Assembly: GCF_001411555.2 (NCBI RefSeq) | Contig: NC_049902.1 | Coordinates: forward strand, 15,092,741-15,156,740 | Length of the DNA: 64,000 bases | Source of the DNA: Juglans regia | Taxonomy: Eukaryota > Streptophyta > Magnoliopsida > Fagales > Juglandaceae | Reading direction: 5' to 3' | Shown here: positions 37,201-48,931 of the stretch, in pieces | Numbering within the stretch: position 1 is the stretch's first letter | Layout: the number at the start of each line of letters is the position of its first letter | Notes under the pieces: model-generated | The model's input: the letters and a program-made list of their open reading frames with translations, nothing else | The model's database searches: none | What the model was told of the DNA's origin: nothing | Position numbers and translations under genes: made by a program

Positions 37201-39061
37201 TACATTGCAAGTATATCATATTAAGTTAAGTATATCATATGTTACATGTATTTCATGTCATGTAATATTCACTATCACATGTAACACCATGTTAAGAAAT
37301 GTTGTCTGTTATATGGTATACCATGTTACGAAATGTTGCATGTTACATATATGCCATGTTATGAAATGTACTCTGTTACATTTATGTCTTGAAGTATGTC
37401 ATATCTGTCATCTTACGTTCATGTCACGTTATGCTACGTCAGGACTTTTGTCTTTTATGTCACGTTCATGTTATGTCACGTTACGAAATGTCATGTATCC
37501 ATATTAAGTTATTCATGTCAATCACGACCCTAAGCGCTAGGATGGGGTAATATCCTAGTGGAACTCCTTTGTTCACGCTGGAGTGTCTAAATAGGTGTGA
37601 AATTCCCTAAGTTGACGAAGTACAGTCAACAGGTTGCGAATGGGGCCTAATTAACTGGTCACCGGAGCACGCCAGGCACTAACGCCGATGGTGCCACACA
37701 TTATGTTACGTGTGTCCACAACAAGTGTGGCACAAACTAATAAGTCATGGGGTCACAACAACTGTGGAACATGAAGTATGGAGCCACAACAACTGTAGAG
37801 CATACACTACGTGACACACACCAATTGTGACACGTAGAATACATGGGGCCATAATAACTGTGGAGTACATATTAATGCACTCACACCTAGTATAGAAACC
37901 TGTGATGTGATGCGGTAATTGGCAAGGACACATGGCTCAAGGGGACCTGTGTAGCGCCCATATGGTCACTTTAATGATTAAGTCTATTGAATAAGATTTC
38001 AAGTTCATGTATTTCACGTTCAAGCCATGTTTCAAGTTCACGTTATGTTATGTTCAAGTTTACGTTCACGCAATCATGGTAATCCCATGAGACAAAAATA
38101 TGTTTTAAGTTCATGTTATGTTATGTTCACATTTACGTTATGTTCCAAATTCACATTTATGTTATGTCATGCTCAAGTTCATGTTCAAATTATGCATGTT
38201 CACGTTCATGTTATGTTATGTTCACATTTACGTTATGTTCCAAATTCACATTTATGTTATGTCATGCTCAAGTTCATGTTCAAATTATGCATGTTCACGT
38301 TCATGTTCAAATTATGTTTCAAGTCCATGTTATATTTTAAGTTCACGTTCTTGCTATGTTTCAAGTCCATGTTATATTTTAAGTTCACGTTCTTGCTATG
38401 TTTCAAGTCCATGTTATGTTTCAAGTCACGTACATGCTAAGCTTCAGTTTCAGTTTAAATTATGCCAGTTATGTTATGTTGTATGTCAAGTTATGCTATG
38501 ATTACTTATGGTTTGATTATGCATTCATGCTTTTACTGCCATGCATGCATCATTAGCTGTGTGGAAGTTTTCTATTAACTTACTGAGATTTGTAATCAAA
38601 TTTCACTGTGGTAGTCCCAACTACCATTCCCCCCCAATGGTAGATTTTGTTATTGGATCTAAAAGAGAACCGAGAATCGACCAACTGGAAACGGTCGACT
38701 AAGCGACGGTGCGACGTAGATAGTAGTACAGTAGTTACCTCAAATTACTACTTGTATTTGTGGAGTTCAATCTCCAGCACTCTTTTGATCACAACCATAT
38801 GTACTATTGTTGTGATCTTAGTTATTTAACATGTCATTAAGTATGAAGTATATTTTAAGTATTTGGGATATTTCAATTTGGTGTATAGTATTGCTAAAGA
38901 AAGAAAGAAATTTATTATCCGCTGCGAATATTACATAATGCTAGATGCATGTTAGGAACATTGCATCTTATATGTCATGAACGGGGGCAAGTAACCTTGT
39001 GTTGCATGTCCCGACGCTTCAGATGTCCGTCCGATCCCAAGCGGAATCTGGGGGCATCACA
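34282..39061 (+). mobile_element. Long solo LTR B, complete, nested in C
   Basis: It starts TGTAACAGCCCGCTAG and ends GGGGGCATCACA, 4780 bp. Flanks TCAGC (34277-34281) and CCAGC (39062-39066) agree at four of five. Copy D, uninterrupted here, reads CCAGCTGTGAGTG, which proves the insertion point. It is the reference full-length copy for A and C. Confidence 0.85.
38111..38300 (+). repeat. 95-bp tandem duplication in LTR B
   Basis: TCATGTTATGTTATGTTCAC begins at 38111 and again at 38206. The intervening 95 bp are repeated almost exactly, while A has the unit once (3424-3515). A second short duplication (TTTCAAGTCCATGTTATATT) follows at about 38309 and 38359. Confidence 0.85.
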
Positions 39062-42000
39062 CCAGCCGTGAGTGCGTTAATACGTACTCCATAGTTGTTG
39101 TGGCCCCACGTATTCTACGTGTCACAATTGTTGTGTCTTACGTAGTGTATGCTCCATAGTTGTTGTATTCTCATACTTCATGCTCCACAGTTGTTATGGC
39201 CCTATGAATTGTTTGTGCCACACTTGCTATGGACACACGTAATATAATGTGTGGCTCCATCGGCGTTTGTGCCTGACGCGCTCCGGTGACCAGCTAGTTA
39301 GGCCTCATTCGCAATCTGTTAATTGTACTTCATTAACCCAGGGAATTTCATACCTATTTAGACACTCTAGCGTGAACAAATGAGTTCCACTAGAATATTA
39401 CCACATCCTAACGTTTAGGGTCGTGATTGACATGAATAACTTAACTGGCATACATGACATTTCGTAACGTGGCGGGACATGAACGTGACATAAAAGACAG
39501 AAGTCTTGACATAGCGTAACGTGACATGAACGTAAGATGACAAACATGACATACTTTGAGACATAAATGTAACATAAAATATTTCACAACATGGTGTACA
39601 TGTAACAGACAAGATTTCGTGACATGGCATAACATGTAACAGACAATATTTCATAACATGGCATAACATGTGACAGTGAATATTATGTGACTTGATATAC
39701 ATGTAGCATATGGCATACATAATGTGACATACTTGCAACAGATAGTAACATGTGATAGAAAATATTATGTAACAGATAAGATTTTCGCGACAGAATAATT
39801 CCTGTAATAGATAAACATGTGATGGCATGGCATGGCATCTATAACAACAAACAAACATAAAATTGTAGTTCCCTTACCCATCACACATACACAGTAAACT
39901 GAAAGTAAGTTAAGAGCTAACTTACCTCGATCGTTGCGTTCTATGAGAATAAGCGTGAAACACGAAGAACTGTAAGAGGATATTCTAAAAGTAAGAACTT
40001 TAATTACTAACAATTAGAAATGTGAAAAGAGACAACTTAGAAAAAAATTACTATTTTACCCTCTATATGTGAAAAATGACTATTTTACCCCTATATTAAA
40101 GATTTCACATCCTAACTCCAAAAATTACCAAAATCTACATTCCTCATGTAAATTTTGTCCTAGACTCACATAACAACTCAGAAAAATTTAAAACCAATCA
40201 CAACTATGGAAAACTCACAATGGCCGAAACATTCATAGATCATTTCTCTTGATTTTGGTTGTAATTTCTTCCATCGTCAAAACCCATGATTAAACCAAAA
40301 TTTTGGAACAAGGATATTCATATTCTAAGTTAAAAAATACACGTAAAATATCCATTAAGAAAAGCTAATCATCAACACCAAACTTTTTGTAAAAAGACCC
40401 AAACTTTTTAACAAAAAGTAAACCCTTAAATCACAAGTTTTGACCTTAATAAAAACATCTCCAAGAATTCCAAAACTTAAAATATTACTTCTAACATATT
40501 CATAACATCATCCTAAGATCAACCATACTTTAAATCATCAAACAAAAGCCACCAAAAATCACAAAACAACACTTGGAGTTTTTGGTTTTAAACTTAGTCC
40601 AAAACAGAAACTTTTCCCCCCACTAACTTGGATCCATCTCTTGATCCATGGCTTAAACACATGTGATATTCAGACTAAAACATCTCATGGTTTACGAATG
40701 TACCCTAAAGAAGATCCAACCATCAAACTTAAAATCGCATAGCTAAAACTCAATAAAACATGGATCTAACCCAAAAACATCATATCTTAGGCCTAACCGA
40801 AACCCTCTTGCATAGAGAAATCATACCTTTAAACCTAATACTAAATATCTTCAAAATAATATTCTAACATGTATATATGAGGCTTAGGATCATCATATAA
40901 AAATATCAAAACCTTTGGAATAAGATCAAACCAAGAAATGTTCCAACTTTCACAAAACAAAAACTGTTTTTCAACTTCCAATTTTCAACTTTCTAAATCT
41001 AAGGAAATCTATCATCAAAAGCTTTATCCATGCTACAAAACCTCAATGAACATTCATAAACACATGCTAAAAACACGCCATAAAATTTTCAGACCAAGAT
41101 AAGTGCATTAGCTTGGTCAAAAATTCCAAAACATATCATACTCTCCAGTTTCACGCCCAGAATGACCTTTCAATGGTTAAAAATATTTTTGACCAACCAA
41201 ATGAGCATGAAATGAGACTAATAAGATATCCATGGAAACTAAACTCAAAGAGGAACAACTTATGTGAAGGAGTCATCGTGTGAAAATACTTACAAAGGGC
41301 CAAAAATGGCCATGCAAAAAGACCCAGAAATATGCCTGAGAGAGCTCTTTTGGGTTTCTCTCTAAGAACGGGGGAAATAAGTGATAAAATGGAGAGAAGT
41401 GTGTCTTTTAGACTTCTGGAGGGGGAAGTTATGGGCTTGAATGACCCTTGATTGGAGGTGGCTATGTGACATAAAGTGGAGAATAGAGAGGAGCAAGGAC
41501 TGCCTGCAGCAGCTGTGAGAGATGTAGGTTGATGGAGTGGATTTCTTGTTCACATCAAGGCACTATTGGATGCAGCCAATGGCAGTGGATGGTCTTCCAT
41601 GTGGGGGTGGAAACTTCTCCAAGAAGCTTTGCAAGGTGGCCAATTTCGTGGGCCTTGGTGGGCTCCAACCAAGTGGGCTTCAATTTGGGGTTTAAAGGGG
41701 GTTTGGTTAGGGTTTGAGATGCTATCAAGCCCAAAACCAATTTTTTCTTGGCCCAATCAAATTTCCAAGGTTTAAAAGGTTGGATAATGATGTCATAACA
41801 ATGATTTGATTAATAAATAGCATGTGGAAGTGATTTAATCAACTGATTAAACACAATGCTAAAAATCGGATTAAAAAGGGTTTAGAGGCCAACTTTATGG
41901 TTTGGGAAAACATTTTAGGGTTTTGGATTCAACCAAGCTTTTGGGGTTTTGCTAGGGTTGAAATCCTCTTTGGTCTGGCACAATTTAGTTGATCAGATGA

Positions 42001-42710
42001 AACAGAGCTTTGCTTATCTGTCATGATCTCACACCTTGACTTCTTTCACAAATCCATCTAATGGTTCCTCATGGTGCCAAGTGTCTAATACTATTCACTA
42101 TATGTGGCTAAGATCTTGTCAAGTGTCGAAATAAAACTCCTCCAACCTCATTTGGACATTTAACACTGTGATTTTGAAAACACTACACTTGGTACGCTTA
42201 TCGAGGTTACTATTCACTCCAAAAAAATACATAATAAACTTAGTACTGAAAAATTCTAAATATTCATATTAACCTATAGAGAAAATCCTTTACCGAAATT
42301 CAATCCCGAAGTACCCCTAAAAATAATTTCACAATTTCCAACAGACTTTTCGTCCGAAATTATGAAAATATGCTATTGCGCCATAAAATCCTAAATAATC
42401 CACTGAGTCTAATGGCGTAAACCATAACGCATTCTGACACTTCTAACTACATCAAATAATTAAATTCATAAATCTAGCACCATAGTGAGTGATAACACTG
42501 ATTATGATGACAGACTAACACCTGAGCGATTGGTCGATTCGTAAGAACTTATGGGGTTTTCACGAGATTCCTAAAGACAATAGAAATTCCACCAATGAAT
42601 TTCTAGCGGGCTGTTACATCAGTTGTCCAAAATAAGGGTGATTTCAATGCCAACAATAAAATAACAGTATTAAATACATGCTGATTTTTAAATAACACCA
42701 TCAATAGTCA

Positions 42711-43324
42711 CCCTTTGCTTCCCACATAAAAATGGCAATCTCATCTCTAATCGCAACCATTTTGTTTTGTGCTTCAGTCGTCGAATCTACATTACGAGAT
42801 GAGAATGCCCCATCACCAACCGCAAGCTCAATAACTGGTAGTTGCATCCTACTTCACTTCCAAAATATCCAGTCATCGGGGGTGACCGTTCTAATAAAGT
42901 TGTGCAATACACAACATGCTGTAATAATGAGTCCTTGCCGCCAAACTGAATATGCAGGCATTAACGAGAGGATTTTAAACTGTTCTTTTTATAACACCAA
43001 AAGTTCGTTCTATAATATTACGAATTGCCGCCAAAACATAACCATTGATTCCCCCACTGTCACTTCTCTTCTAGAATCACGTAGCAATGCTAATAAACAA
43101 CGGAATATAGGTACCTCCATGCAAAACATATTCCTGTAGTTATCTAGATGGCCATTTAAAATTCCTAGAATATATTTATGCCCGCGAAGGCCTATATTAT
43201 GTTGTGGCATTGGGTGATTCCTTCTATGTCGGTGGGACAGTATCCTAATTATGTTGATGATATCCCTTACCTCCACCGGATCATCAGTATCACTCCCTTT
43301 AATCCAAAGATTATTATCATCCAT
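42711..43324 (-). pseudogene. PIF/Harbinger transposase relic (DDE superfamily 4 type), core deleted
   Basis: Harbinger transposase cuts and rejoins the element ends in the nucleus. Reading down from 43324, the N-terminal domain shows HKYILGILNGHLDNYRNMF and MEVPIFRCLLALLRDSRRE, the usual helical region before the catalytic core. The frame then passes straight to IIERTFGV, followed in another frame by MPAYSVWRQGLIITACCVLH, NFIR, and finally AIRDEIAIFMWEAKGDY-stop. These are the C-terminal signatures of plant Harbinger transposases. The section carrying the first two catalytic aspartates is missing, and frameshifts separate the remaining pieces, so no activity is possible. The stop at 42711-42713 lies just outside the target duplication of LTR C. 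Confidence 0.85.
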
Positions 43325-44472
43325 TCTCTAACATAAAATGTTGAACTGTGCTAAAAACTCAAGACAAGATTCAAAAGTGAGGAATCATGGACTCCTAAAG
43401 GTGGTACGGTGAAGAACTGTGATAAGGCCAATGAATCAATACTTCAAAATCAAACTCAAATCTCCAAGAATTTACATGAAGGAGAAGAACTTTGATAAGG
43501 CCAATGGCTATCTAAACTTCAAAATCAGACTCAAAAATGACATTATTAAACCCAAGTTGTAAACAACATATATAATAGCCCTTACTTCAACTTGAGATGT
43601 TGGTTAGATAAAGAATAGAAAATGTTTCTTTTTTTTAATGAGTGAAAAGGCAGTGCAATAATTGAGTTGGATTGGGAGTGCTCAAATATGCCACACAGAG
43701 AACGGCTTACCAGCCAGAACAATATGACAGGTTCTCTGAAAAAAGGCATTCCAACGAGTAATGCATCAGTAAAATGAAAGGTTAATTAGCCTTTCATCAG
43801 TAATGCATCAGTATTGATTAGAAACAATGCATCAGTAAAATGCATTAGAAAATGGCATTTCAACTAGTAATGCATCAATAAAATGAAAGGTTAATTAGCA
43901 TTTAATCAGTAATGCATCAGTAAAATGCATCAGTAATTAGCCTTTCATCAGTAATGCATTCCAACCTATTTATGCATCAATAATGCATCAGTTAATTAGC
44001 TTACTAGTAATGCATTCCAACCAGTAATGCATCAGTAAAAAGGCATTCCAACTGGCATTCCAATATGACAGGTTAATTAGCCCCCAGATTCTTTTATAAT
44101 TCAGAACAATCCATAATGTTCAAGCTAATGCAACAGTAAAATGAAACTTCATGTTTACCAGGATACATCAACAATGAATGGTTAAGACTGATCCAGTATG
44201 CATCAAGTATCCAACTAGTAATGCATTATGCACATGATTTTATTTGTTCCATCTAATTTTCTAGGTTAAATTCAAGAGAGTGTATCACAAACCAACAAAA
44301 CTCCAACCAGACCACACATAAAAGAAGAAAAGCACAGTGACTTCATTTGCACTCAGAAAAATAAATGAGTAAAAAATGGAAAGTTTTCTTTGTTTTCTCC
44401 TTCATTTGCACTAGCAACTAAGCATAGCCTAATGCACAAGCTAGTCAGTAATCAACTATGCATAGCCCACGC
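43325..44472. other. Harbinger inter-gene region with minisatellite
   Basis: This is the interval between the transposase and SANT-like relics. Apart from the TAATGCATCAGTAAAATG repeats (listed separately) it is AT-rich and has no convincing coding signal. Short duplications occur near 43400-43530 (GAAGAACTgTGATAAGGCCA twice). Confidence 0.5.
43740..44240. repeat. TAATGCATCAGTAAAATG minisatellite
   Basis: Irregular copies of AGTAATGCATCAGTAAAATG are mixed with GAAAGGTTAATTAGC and GGCATTCCAAC. At least ten TAATGCAT words are visible. The array is specific to this Harbinger copy as far as this window shows. Confidence 0.8.
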
Positions 44473-45500
44473 TCACCTATGGACATCATCCATCGTTAGA
44501 AATTCTCGCTGAGCCAGTGGATTCATTAATCGATCAAATGCGTGGGAGAAAACATCGTCCGACAGTGGGGGTTGAGGTGCCTGTAACATGGCCACACAGT
44601 GTGAAAAAGGATCCCAAGCTTCATCACTGTCCATGGCATGTCCCGATCCTCTGGTATGCTTTTCCCCTAATGCTTCCCCTCTGCCCTCATAACACTTCCG
44701 GCGTGCCTCATAGAAACACGTGATCGCTGCAACCATGTTCGATATCTCCTCATCCTACTGGTTGCTTTTCCCTCCCTTCTAATGCCGTCAAGACAAGCAA
44801 GCCGATGGTTCCCCCATGTCCATGGAAAATTGTGTCGAGCCATCATATTCAAAATCCCAACCAGCTTGGGTGCCAAGTGCCGGACCCCGATGCCGCATCT
44901 CAACATCAAGACAATTATCCTCGTCTAAAGTTGGTGGTGGTTCGGTGGACACGTGGTGGAGTGTACCCATGGCAATTGAAGTGCCAAAAATAGTACAAAG
45001 CTCTGCATATATCATAGGTAGCTCGACGTATGGAACTTCTTCAACTGTGGTTTGGCTTGGTCAAAATTTCAATATCTATATATTAGAGAGGGATTAAGGC
45101 GACAAAAGATGCTAATCAATATAGGGATTATTGTATAATATTATAAATGGCGTGGTTAGAGCTTCCTTACCCTAATGGCATTTGCCTAATGTTCGTCGCT
45201 CCCTGTAACTGTTTTTGTATCGAAGTCCCATCTCATACCAGTTTGGTGCATTAGGTCAGTGAAAAGTTGTTGCATCATCTTTAGCTAATGTATTTTTCCC
45301 TTCACTTGGCTCGCATCATATGTCCTTATGCCCAAAGCCGTAAAGGGAGCAGCATAGGAAGCATGGTCCTTAAAAGTGATATTGCTAGCCCTTAGTGCAC
45401 CATTAAGGCCGTCAGTTAATATCATGTCAATGAAAGCATCTTCCATTCTGTCTACCCATATTTCACGATCAACGTGTGAAATGTCCGAATCGGGGCCCAT
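44473..45500 (-). pseudogene. Harbinger-associated Myb/SANT-like DNA-binding protein relic
   Basis: Autonomous plant PIF/Harbinger elements encode a second protein with a Myb/SANT-like domain that helps bring transposase to the element ends. Reading down from 45500, the domain shows REIWVDRMEDAFIDMILTDG, ITFKDHASY, SQVKGKIH, then LKMMQQLFTDLMHQTGMRWD and FDTKTVTGSDEHWANAIR across frame changes. This is the typical trihelix-like block ending in a TGxxWD..T.TV..SDE motif. A middle part is poorly conserved. The C-terminal helical region (ACDPFSHCVAML-like, LSDDVFSHAFDRLMN, REFLTMDD) ends near 44473. Several stops and frameshifts, including around 45100-45200 and 44700, make it a pseudogene. Confidence 0.75.
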
Positions 45501-47534
45501 GTGAAAATGCTAATAATATGATATGAAAGATGTATGCAAAGACGTGTATATCATACGTGGCAACAAAAATGATAAATGAAATCCAAACTGTTTTTTGGAG
45601 AAGTGGGTCATACCTACCGAGGGTGAGATGGTCGAGAGGAGCGTAGGTAGTAACGCTAACAAATGAAAAAGGTTGTTATAAATTAGTAGACAAATTATTA
45701 ATAGTTTAAAAAAGGAATGATTTTTTTAATAAATAAATTTTAGTTGAATCTGAATTTTTAGAATTAAAAAATTGAAGGAATAGAGTGTTTTATTCTATTT
45801 GGATGCATTTATAAATCTCTTCCCAACTTTAAATGAAACTGTGGATTACCCTAAATGGTGAGTTAAAAAAGGATTGGAAGTTTGAGTAGTACTAGAAATA
45901 AAAGTATACTAATAATATAGAGGAAAGTCATAGATGTAGGTTTTGTTAATTACACTGAAATAAACCATCTTCTGACCCTATTTAGGATGTCAATATCAAC
46001 TAGTACATGAGATATACATTGGCAGAACATTATGTCTATTATTTATAAGCTTTAGAAGGATGGGCAGATGACACAACCACTCTGCATTACGTCAAAATCA
46101 TGAACGGCAATACATGACAAAGCAGGCCCTCTACTTCTAGAATTTCAGGATTTGGTCAGAATGATATCAATGAATCAATAACAAATAAAACCCAAAAAGC
46201 TAGAATTGTTTTTCCCTAAAAGAACCAACCACCAAAAACCTGATGTCCCTCAATAATGACATTGAAAAAAATTGGACCCCCAAACTAATTTTATTTTATC
46301 TAGCATGTCTTGACTTTTTAGTCTTCACCTCACAAACTACAACCTCTTTTACATTTGCATCATAAACTATCACAATGACATGTTACCCTTTTCTACTATT
46401 GTCAAATATCAAATTATAAACATGTTAAGATTGGGGCATATTATCTACTTCAAATGATATTAATGGTCAGATTTGGAAGAATGTTGCAATCTGTCAGTTC
46501 TGTATAGTTTGGGTAATTAGCTCTAAATCAGCAGTACACTTTGTTAAGATCCAATTCATGTAGGATTATGATGTTGCCTAATTTTGATCGTCTAAGTATC
46601 ACATTTGGAATAACTATACTATTTGTCAATGAAACTTTAAAAGTCCAATATGCAAGTTTCATTTGATAGTTTATAATTTGAGGATGAAAATTACATTTAA
46701 GCCTAACTTATTTCTTCTCTCCTTTATCTAATTCCTTGGCTGTTGAACTATATATGTATGTATGTATATATCTGTTAAATGTCATTTTCTTCTTTTTGAA
46801 CTTTTTCGTTAATTATTTTTGGAATATTCTGACTATTATCTTCTATTAGTACATAAGATTTATTTGGTTTATGAGCTTCAAGCTTCCTATAAGTTGTAGT
46901 ACACTTCCCAACCAGCTCAATTATCACCACTTCTCATTACTAGAGGTCTACACAATCTATGAAGAAAAATGAGTGACATTTGAAACTCATAAAGTAGGTC
47001 AACATCATTTGTGATGGGCATGCAAAGCCATATGCAAAAATTTCAATTTTCCAAAATAAAATCTTACAGTAATTAATATCAAACAAAGTATCATCCGAGA
47101 CATATATGACATAAATATTACAAGAATCCTAGGTACACCATCAATAATAACCATGGTGAATCTTGTCCATGCATCTGACTATCTAAACCATGGCCATCAG
47201 AACCATCATGACATAGTGCCAAGGTTCACATAAAGCTAGCACAAACATGTGTGTTGCCCTGAGGCCATGTTAAACCCATTGGAAATCCACAGACCATCAG
47301 GGTCATTAGTAAGGATTTCAAAGGAAACTCATCTCATACCATTTTAACCAAATCCTTATTTTCTCTACCATTTTAACTTCAAACACACAAAATTTCCGTT
47401 CAAACACACAAGTAACTCCACTAATCGATCCACAACCACAAACAATTAGTCCCAATGCACATATACCAACAATAAATAACATATTTGCACAAATCATTGA
47501 TATAAAAAATAGCTTAGAGGGGAAATGGAATACC
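45501..47534. other. Harbinger internal noncoding DNA
   Basis: About 2 kb upstream of the SANT-like relic is AT-rich, with a TATG/TATA microsatellite near 46749-46772. I see no protein motif or recognisable element boundary. It may include the element's promoter, but nothing decides this. Confidence 0.4.
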
Positions 47535-48149
47535 TGGTATGTAACACCCCACTCATTCCTTCTTACGTACGTTCTTTCTTTCTGACGTACGCTTCTTCTT
47601 TCTGATGTGAGCAAATTCCAAGAATGTGATTATGCAACAGTCTGCCCCTTCTCTCTAATGATTGCGAGCCTCGTTATGCTTGTCGAACCTCGATGGCTTG
47701 TTTTTAAAGATACTATGTGATTTCTAAAGCTAGCTTTGTGTTTTGAAGTTATGTGTATTTTAAATGAAATATTCCCATCGTTATTTAACTAAGTAATATT
47801 TTAAATTACTCAATTATAATATCTTTTAAGAGCTCTAAAAATATTATAATTGTGTGGAATCATTTTATATAAATGATTCTAGTTATTTAAAATATTATGG
47901 GATTTCAATTATGCTTAAAACTCTAATTAAATTAAACGGTTTTATTCTTTTAAAGATGTTAAATAAGACTTCATCATTTTATTAATGATGAAGGAATATT
48001 ATTTTATAAACTAAAGTTTAGTTTAAATAATATTCTACCTTAATTCCTCTTAGTGCTTTTAATTAAGTTAATGTTTACGCATTTTCAAATCAGTATTTTA
48101 ATTCTCCATCGTTATATCGTTTTGAAGATCCCAAGACGAAGAGACTGGA

Positions 48150-48910
48150 TTAAATACCCCAAGCCCTCTCTCTTTCTCCCTCACTTTTCCCCCGGCTCTC
48201 TCTCTCCTACCTCTCCTTTAGCGTACATCATATGCAGCTCTCCCCCATGCTCGATTCCTCCACTGCCTAGCCTAGCACTGCTGTGCGCCGGTGAGCCTCA
48301 CCGCCCCTTCCACAGGCACCATCTCACTCCGAAGAGTCCCCCCACACCGGTCTCCCTCTCTCACGCTCTCTCCTCCTCCCTCTCGGCAGTGCACAACCCG
48401 AATGGGCTTAATGTTGTTGCGCTGCCGTGCCCCATCCTCCGGCGCCACCACCTCCACGGTAGCCTCCCCTCCCACCGGCCATCCTCCTCCATGAGCTTGG
48501 CCTCCATCTCCCTGTCGTTTGCGCCCACGGAGTCCACCTCTCTCTTGCATGGGTTCTCCACACCCACGGCGGAGCTCCATCTCCTCCGGCCACCGCACCA
48601 CCACTGGGACCACCTTTGGCCTCCGACCACCTCTCCTAGCCATCCCCACATCCAGCCGAGCCACCATGCATGCTCACCTTCCCTCACTCTCTCATGGATG
48701 CCCACTTCCCCTTAGGCCACCTCCACCACCGTACGCCGCCACCCATGGCTTGTGACCACCCTCTTCAGCTTCCTCAGGCCACCAACGACCCATCCTAACC
48801 ACCCATGGCCTCAATCTGCCACCTATGCTCCCTCACTCTCCCTCACCCTCTAACTGCATCTCTCCCTCTCACACACGGCCAAATTCCCCTCTGTGGCGCC
48901 CTCAACCCCC
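48150..48910 (+). repeat. C-rich domain of LTR H
   Basis: A CT-rich start (CCCTCTCTCTTTCTCCCTC) leads into C-rich DNA with CCGCC, CCACC and CACCTCC words. The 220-codon frame at 48053-48715 is Pro/Ser/His-rich with no known domain, and overlapping frames are open on both strands. I treat it as a compositional LTR domain. Confidence 0.55.
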
Positions 48911-48931
48911 ACGTGTTATTTAAGTGGAGTT

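Larger units (their letters stand above)
33095..42618 (-). mobile_element. Long solo LTR C (reverse), split by B
   Basis: The + strand starts TGTGACGCCCCC and ends CTAGCGGGCTGTTACA. The TCAGT duplication is perfect (33090-33094 and 42619-42623). Without B it is about 4.74 kb, the same length as B. It contains no gag, pol, primer site or second LTR. Segments are 33095-34281 and 39062-42618. The reverse stem-loop is at 33611-33630 and the hairpin array at 39078-39205. Confidence 0.85.

Noticed and set aside
42732..43139. Plus-strand 135-codon frame
   Set aside because: It is antisense to the Harbinger transposase relic, whose conserved motifs are all on the minus strand.
48053..48715. 220-codon frame that could be a gene
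   Set aside because: It lies in the C-rich domain of LTR H, with long frames on both strands in the same interval. The low-complexity Pro/Ser/His content and lack of any known domain argue against coding.
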